From Glandiceps talaboti (lineage: Eukaryota > Hemichordata > Enteropneusta > Spengelidae), in contig NC_135554.1 in the NCBI RefSeq assembly GCF_964340395.1, positions 6,715,475 through 6,779,474 of the forward strand: a stretch of 64,000 nucleotides of DNA, given 5' to 3'. Each line of letters opens with the position of its first letter. The first letter of the stretch is position 1. This document shows, piece by piece, positions 59,850 to 64,000 of the stretch. Position numbers and translations under genes: made by a program. The notes under the pieces are model-generated. The model worked only from the letters and a program-made list of their open reading frames with translations, searched no databases and was not told where the DNA came from.

Positions 59850-60655
59850 CTAGTCCAAAGTCGGGGCCATTATGTGCGAACATCTCCGTATCAGTTCCTT
59901 GGCAGTTTTCTTCCCGGCAATGTAGTCGTCCCATAAGGCGAATAACTGTCCTTGCGTCTGGCGGTACTGCTTGCGTTGGCGACGTTTCAATTTATTTTCG
60001 GATAGAAGGCGGATCTGTAGTTCGATGAGGTCTGCGTGTTCGTGTAGGAGATGTACAAGTTTATAAAATGAAAGATTGGCTCCCTTTGCGTGGCGATTCA
60101 ACATCCCATGCCAACCCTCGACGTCGTTGTTGGTGCGTATGGATTCGTTAAAAACGGACCAAGTGCGTGGGGTCCACAACGATCCTTCTATCCACGTGCT
60201 TCCGACGTATTGTGCAAATTCCTCTAACTTTGGCGTAGTCGCTTTCTGGGCGAGGCTCTCGAAAATGGCGGGAATGTGGTCGGCTGGTAGGTACGGCAGG
60301 GCGAGGAATTTTCGAAGAAGCTTGTGTGTGCGGTCATCGTTACGGTAAGCGGGCGAAAGTCCTATTTCCTGTATCTTTCTCCAAAGGCACCGCGTCCAAT
60401 GGAAGGAACAACCCATGATGCGAACGTTTCCGAGGACGAGCGGGATAGTCTTCCAAACGGCACATTCAAAATCGAGAACAACTTTCTCAACACGGACGAC
60501 GTTGCACATGCGTTTCATGGCCTTTAACACTTTCTTGTAATCTTTCTTCCTGTTTGCTGACATTAACACGAATGCGAGGGGAACTTGTTTTATTGAGTCA
60601 CCACTGCGAACGAAAGCGTGCACTGTAAATAACTGCGAAAATGGCTCCTGCCACT
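59850..60655 (-). pseudogene. MULE transposase, N-terminally truncated
   Basis: The - frame reads QLFTVHAFVRSG, VPLAFVLMSANRKKDYK, VVLDFECAVWK (second catalytic Asp), GCSFHWTRCLWRKIQEIGL, LPYLPADHIPAIFE, TWSVFNESIRTNNDVEGWH (catalytic Glu) and ends LIRRCSHIMAP. This is the order of MULE-domain transposases found with FLYWCH fingers in animals. The first catalytic Asp (in a DGTF-like motif) and the zinc finger are missing. The frame itself has about 267 uninterrupted codons. It lies inside the 9-bp-TSD element, which confirms that element's class. Confidence 0.88.
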
Positions 60656-61018
60656 ACTATGAGTATGAGTTTACCAATAGTATTGTGTCAACACTTGAGT
60701 GTAAGTGTCAATAATTACCGTGAAAGATACAATTTAGTTTTCACCGACTTGCCAGTGCATACTACTTTCGTTCATCAAGATTAACTATATTTGCATGATG
60801 TGCTAAATACATTGATCAATCGCAGCATTCAAGTATTTGAAGCGTCGCCACGCGTGACTTCAAACCTTACCGCCCTCTTCATTTGTGTTGCTAATTAGCA
60901 CTTGTGTTAGCCGATCCATGGGAGCCGCATAAACGTATTTTGGGCACCTGAGGTGGGTACGCAGTCACATTACTGTATTGTGATGCAAGAAATAGTAAGA
61001 AATAAGGATATAATGTAA

Positions 61019-61043
61019 CACACACACACACACACACACACTC
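61019..61043 (+). repeat. (CA)n microsatellite
   Basis: About 11 CA units adjoining the right-hand tandem repeats of the Mutator-like element. Confidence 0.95.
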
Positions 61044-61182
61044 ACATACAAATAGTTTGGGTCGAGGAAAATGGAAAGACGGGGACGTTTTGACCCGGGG
61101 ACGTGGGGACGTTTTGACCCGGGGACGTTTTGACTTATGGAAACCGGGGACGTTTTGACCCGGGGACGTTTTGACTGGATAC

Positions 61183-61317
61183 CCTGGCAACATGAGTATC
61201 TGTGTACGTATTGTAGGGTACCTCAGAGCACACGATGTCTTCGCCACTGAATTTACAGAAACTGCCATAATAGAAGCTGTTTTGCAGAGATAACACCGTT
61301 ATTATCACGAAATTTCT
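61183..61317 (-). pseudogene. Upstream part of ORF split by Mutator-like element
   Basis: 45 open codons (SFYYGSFCKFSGEDIVC; PYNTYTDTHVAR) run from a stop at 61320-61318 to the target duplication. They are in frame with 58090-57818. Confidence 0.5.
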
Positions 61318-61483
61318 TTAGATTTTGTGGCTTTCCTTTGCATTGACTCGATTTTATAATGCGAACGTTCATTTAGGCCTATATGTGAGCATCAAAATCA
61401 TAAAAGTTCAAACGCAGTGAGTATTGCAATTGGGTACCCCAATCTGTTGGCGATCTGTCGTGACCGTAGTAGAATGAACGCTA

Positions 61484-61965
61484 CTATATTTCGACTAGCC
61501 GCAGTACTGTCACTACTCTTATAGGGGGGAGTTGTGTTGGTAAAACAGGTTGTTGAATATCAGGTCTGAGATGTGGCGAAAGAAAGGGTGGTGATTCTGT
61601 AGATCTGAAAGGAATTTCTCTCCCAAGCCGACTATGACTACCTGTGCTATGAAATCCTGCGATTTGATATGGCGGGAAGTTCATCTCATAATGTGGATAG
61701 TCATGACCATGAGTCATTGGCGTTGAATGAGCAGGAGCCATAACTTGACAACGATTAGGCGGTGTTGGGACAAAATGGGGAAATCCGTACGGGTAAAACG
61801 GCTGTGGATAACTGTAAACCTCGTGGTCAGTTCTCCTTGGACATTTGAGACGATTTCTTGTAGGTGCTGGGATTATTTTTCCTTCATTTGAAGACGGTGA
61901 AGAGACGTTTTCCTCCGTTTCAGTGTGACCCTTTGCGTGACAAGCAGCAATGTGGTACCAACGGC
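61484..61965 (-). other. Pro/His/Tyr-rich open frame, unassigned
   Basis: About 155 open codons on -: an acidic start (TETEENVSSPSSNEGK), a basic patch (RNRLKCPRRTDHEVY), then QPFYPYGFPHFVPTPP and further Pro-rich sequence ending in RVVTVLRLVEI. Low-complexity composition; no domain recognised. It resembles the variable regions of retroelement gag proteins or of transcription-factor tails. No start or splice site could be settled. Confidence 0.35.
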
Positions 61966-62035
61966 GCCGATTTTTTTTGTCAAATTGTCCTCAATGATTC
62001 ATAGCCTTCAATGTCAGAGTCGGGTGATTGGTCTT

Positions 62036-62038
<3 letters not shown>

Positions 62039-62082
<44 letters not shown>
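62039..62082 (+). repeat. (TA)n microsatellite
   Basis: About 22 TA units. Confidence 0.98.
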
Positions 62083-62083
<1 letters not shown>

Positions 62084-62243
62084 CTCCATTCACTATCGTT
62101 TATTTCAAGCGCTTCACTATAACAATGTTCAGAAGTTGCTGGAATAAAGATTATCTTCACTAAAATACGATATATACAACGAGAAGTCACATTGCTAATT
62201 TCTATATACCCACCTTCTTCACAAAGAGTGAAACCTTTCAATT

Positions 62244-63090
62244 TTAATTACAAGAGTGTCTCTCAAAACCTTGTTTAATTATATGTGTCCATACAACTGG
62301 AATAGCTGATAAAAGACTTCTCCATTGTAAAAAATACCTGTTAGAAAGTCCTCTCAGGATAAATACATTGAAAGGAATAATTGTACCATCTGTATTAAAG
62401 AGATCGCTCACCATACAAATATTACAATCAAAGAAATGCTTATAAAAACATGGCTTATTATCTATGTGAATGTGGCGATTATTCCAAATACATTGCTGTA
62501 GGGGACTTACAATATCAGGGTTAATGAAGTTAAAATAACATATTAACATATCTTTATAGAATCTAGGAATGTTCTTTGCCTTATTTTATAAACTTTTGAT
62601 CAACATTGCAATGAAAGATTACCTCACCTCCACCATATGAAGACATGAAAACATCAAAAATTACTTTCCAATGTGAGGAAGAAGTACTGTTGTACATATT
62701 AACCCATTTAATCTTTTGAGCGTCGAACATGGATTTCACATCAACCATTTTTAAACCACCTTTGTCCAAATCACCAATGATCGTACTCTTTTTGATAAGG
62801 CCTTTACCACCTTGTTTACCACACTCCTGGTTTCTCTTACTTGGACAGGTTCTTGGGAAACTGAATAATGTTCTTAATTCACTGTTCATGGAACTAGTGG
62901 TACATGTAGCCCTCTGTGGTTGTGGTTGTGGTGGTGGCGGTGTTGTTGTTGTTGTTGCTGCTGTTAATGAAGTCGGAATCGTTGACAGTGGTGAAACTGG
63001 AACAACTGGGTTGTTCAGCAAAGTATACGAAATTGTGAGATGCCTTTTAACTTTGTTTAGCATCCTCTCTCTTTCTTTGGGGTTCCACAA
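62244..63090 (-). pseudogene. L1/Tx1-like LINE ORF2 segment after the RT
   Basis: - frame 63090-62581 contains KGLIKKSTIIGDLDKGGLKM, VDVKSMFDAQKIKWVNMY and SSSHWKVIFDVFM. The next frame, 62549-62244, contains NPDIVSPLQQCIWNN and LFNTDGTIIPFNVFILRG. The order matches the region between the RT and the C-terminal zinc motif of L1/Tx1-type ORF2. A Thr/Pro/Gln-rich low-complexity insert (about 62900-62990) interrupts it. The C-terminal CCHC part is absent. Confidence 0.65.
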
Positions 63091-63528
63091 CTCATGTCGG
63101 CTATGTTTAGTTCAGTTGGTAGGCAAGTCAAGCCATGGCAGGCTCAGGAAGACCAAATACTGAAACTTCAATGTAAGCATCAAAAGAACACAAAAAATAA
63201 GAACCTCAACAGCGCCTGTTGGGTGTCTTTCCAACGAGGCATGCTTTTCGAAAACTACAGTAGTTGAACTGCTGTGGTATAATTCGCATCGGTAGTCGCA
63301 AAGCCATCGATAGTACGTTTGGCTTCACCTCCGAGGAAACTGCGCAAGTAGACGAATTTCTGTACATTTGTCAAATGTTCGTTGTCATCGATGGCGGATC
63401 GGAAATTATCGAAAAAATGATTCCACTGCTTGTGATCTCCATAGAAAGTTTGATACGTGCGTAATCAACATAAACGATAAATGTCATGAATGTCATAGTC
63501 GTTATCACTTAGTGTAATTACGGTATTT

Positions 63529-63933
63529 TTATCGTTGATGTATTGCACAATCGCATGATATAAAGGGAATAACAGATATCGTCTTATGTATAAAGTTACA
63601 TGGATCAAACCAATCTGGGAGTTTCCTCGTTCTCGTAGAACGTCGTATTCCAACTTCCGACATCGGTGGGCTGCTCGACCCAGTGGAACTATTGTCAGTT
63701 TCAACACGAAGAGAAGTGGTATGATTTCCATAACCTGAAGTTGGTTGGGAATTCATAGAAGACCTAGGAAGTATAGAAGAACATTCTGGCTGACCAACAC
63801 TGGGATGTCTTGAAACACTATCAGACTGTCCCGAACAATTCAATGACAAACCAGATCTGTCCAAAGGGATAAACTCTGGAGCACAAGGGTTAAGAACTTG
63901 ACCTCCTGTAGGCCATTTAACACCTGACGTCAC
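63529..63933 (-). pseudogene. Retroelement polyprotein tail (RRSTRTRKLPDWFDP)
   Basis: A - frame with a Ser/Pro-rich stretch followed by GIRRSTRTRKLPDWFDP. An RRSTR.RK.P(D/E)W motif commonly occurs downstream of the integrase, or before the copia/BEL-type RT, in retroelement polyproteins. Neither integrase nor RT is in view, so the class is undecided. The frame may extend beyond the window edge. Confidence 0.4.
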
Positions 63934-64000
63934 CTGAATAAATTGAGGACAATCCTCGTCCTCATCCTCTATACTGTCAATACCTGAATATATGCCTATA

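Larger units (their letters stand above)
58100..61182 (-). mobile_element. Mutator-like element with tandem-repeat termini
   Basis: A perfect 9-bp duplication CCTGGCAAC (58091-58099 and 61183-61191) flanks 3083 bp. Just inside, the ends read (G)...CCAGTCA(T/A)AACGTCCCCGGG and then repeat GTCAAAACGTCCCCGG: two to three units on the left (58106-58157) and five to six on the right (61072-61176), in inverted orientation. It contains a MULE transposase fragment (59850-60655), a separate inverted pair (58393-58416 and 58660-58683) and a nested TAGTCT-family MITE. Confidence 0.88.

Noticed and set aside
60076-60527. + strand ORFs at 60.1-60.5 kb
   Set aside because: They are antisense shadows of the MULE transposase frame.

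Overview
The window is animal nuclear DNA. It is AT-rich, its genes are split by canonical GT-AG introns of roughly 0.3-2.2 kb, and it is dense in microsatellites, minisatellites, palindromic MITEs and decayed retroelements. The two complete host genes are ordinary metazoan housekeeping genes. The repeat mix (DIRS-like, Harbinger, Mutator-like, pogo, Tx1/L1-like and CR1-like elements) suggests a marine invertebrate, perhaps an invertebrate deuterostome; that last step is a guess. No tRNA, rRNA or CRISPR was recognised.

Host-gene part, 1-23 kb. The last two recognised exons of a TauD/TfdA-type 2-oxoglutarate dioxygenase lie on + (2111-3723); its earlier exons are probably left of the window. 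A complete seven-exon mitochondrial CLPP follows on - (6465-12804; 232 aa, catalytic Ser/His/Asp present). Head to head with it is a complete SGTA co-chaperone gene on + (14582-22528; nine coding exons, 358 aa, three TPRs, Gly/Asn-Pro/Gln-rich tail). Their non-coding first exons are about 290 bp apart at most and probably share one promoter. The introns hold minisatellites, a pogo-type element, a 182-bp palindrome and a 9-bp-TSD element with tandem-repeat ends.

Mobile-element part, 23-64 kb. This is a graveyard of nested elements: a DIRS-like RT/RNase H fragment, gag-like pieces with a damaged zinc knuckle, two LINE parts joined in opposite orientations, a tyrosine-recombinase-like fragment, an L1/Tx1-like LINE, a Harbinger transposase pseudogene, a PHD-finger exon, a Ty3/gypsy-like gag-pol remnant, a CR1/jockey-like LINE 3' end, a Mutator-like element and more LINE and retroelement tails.

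The most notable object is a 3.27-kb transposon-like unit at 42765-46029. It has imperfect TAGTCT terminal inverted repeats and a perfect 9-bp target duplication (CTCTCACCC), and it carries a RecQ-type DEVH helicase gene whose 3' end runs into the terminal repeat. Four further copies of the family (1366-1874, 43976-44127, 46792-46935, 58839-58999) all have 9-bp duplications (two perfect, one 8/9, one 6/9). One is nested in the helicase intron and one in the Mutator-like element. A separate Mutator-like element (58100-61182) has ends built of tandem 16-bp repeats and a 9-bp duplication, and it splits an ORF that is continuous when the element is removed in silico.
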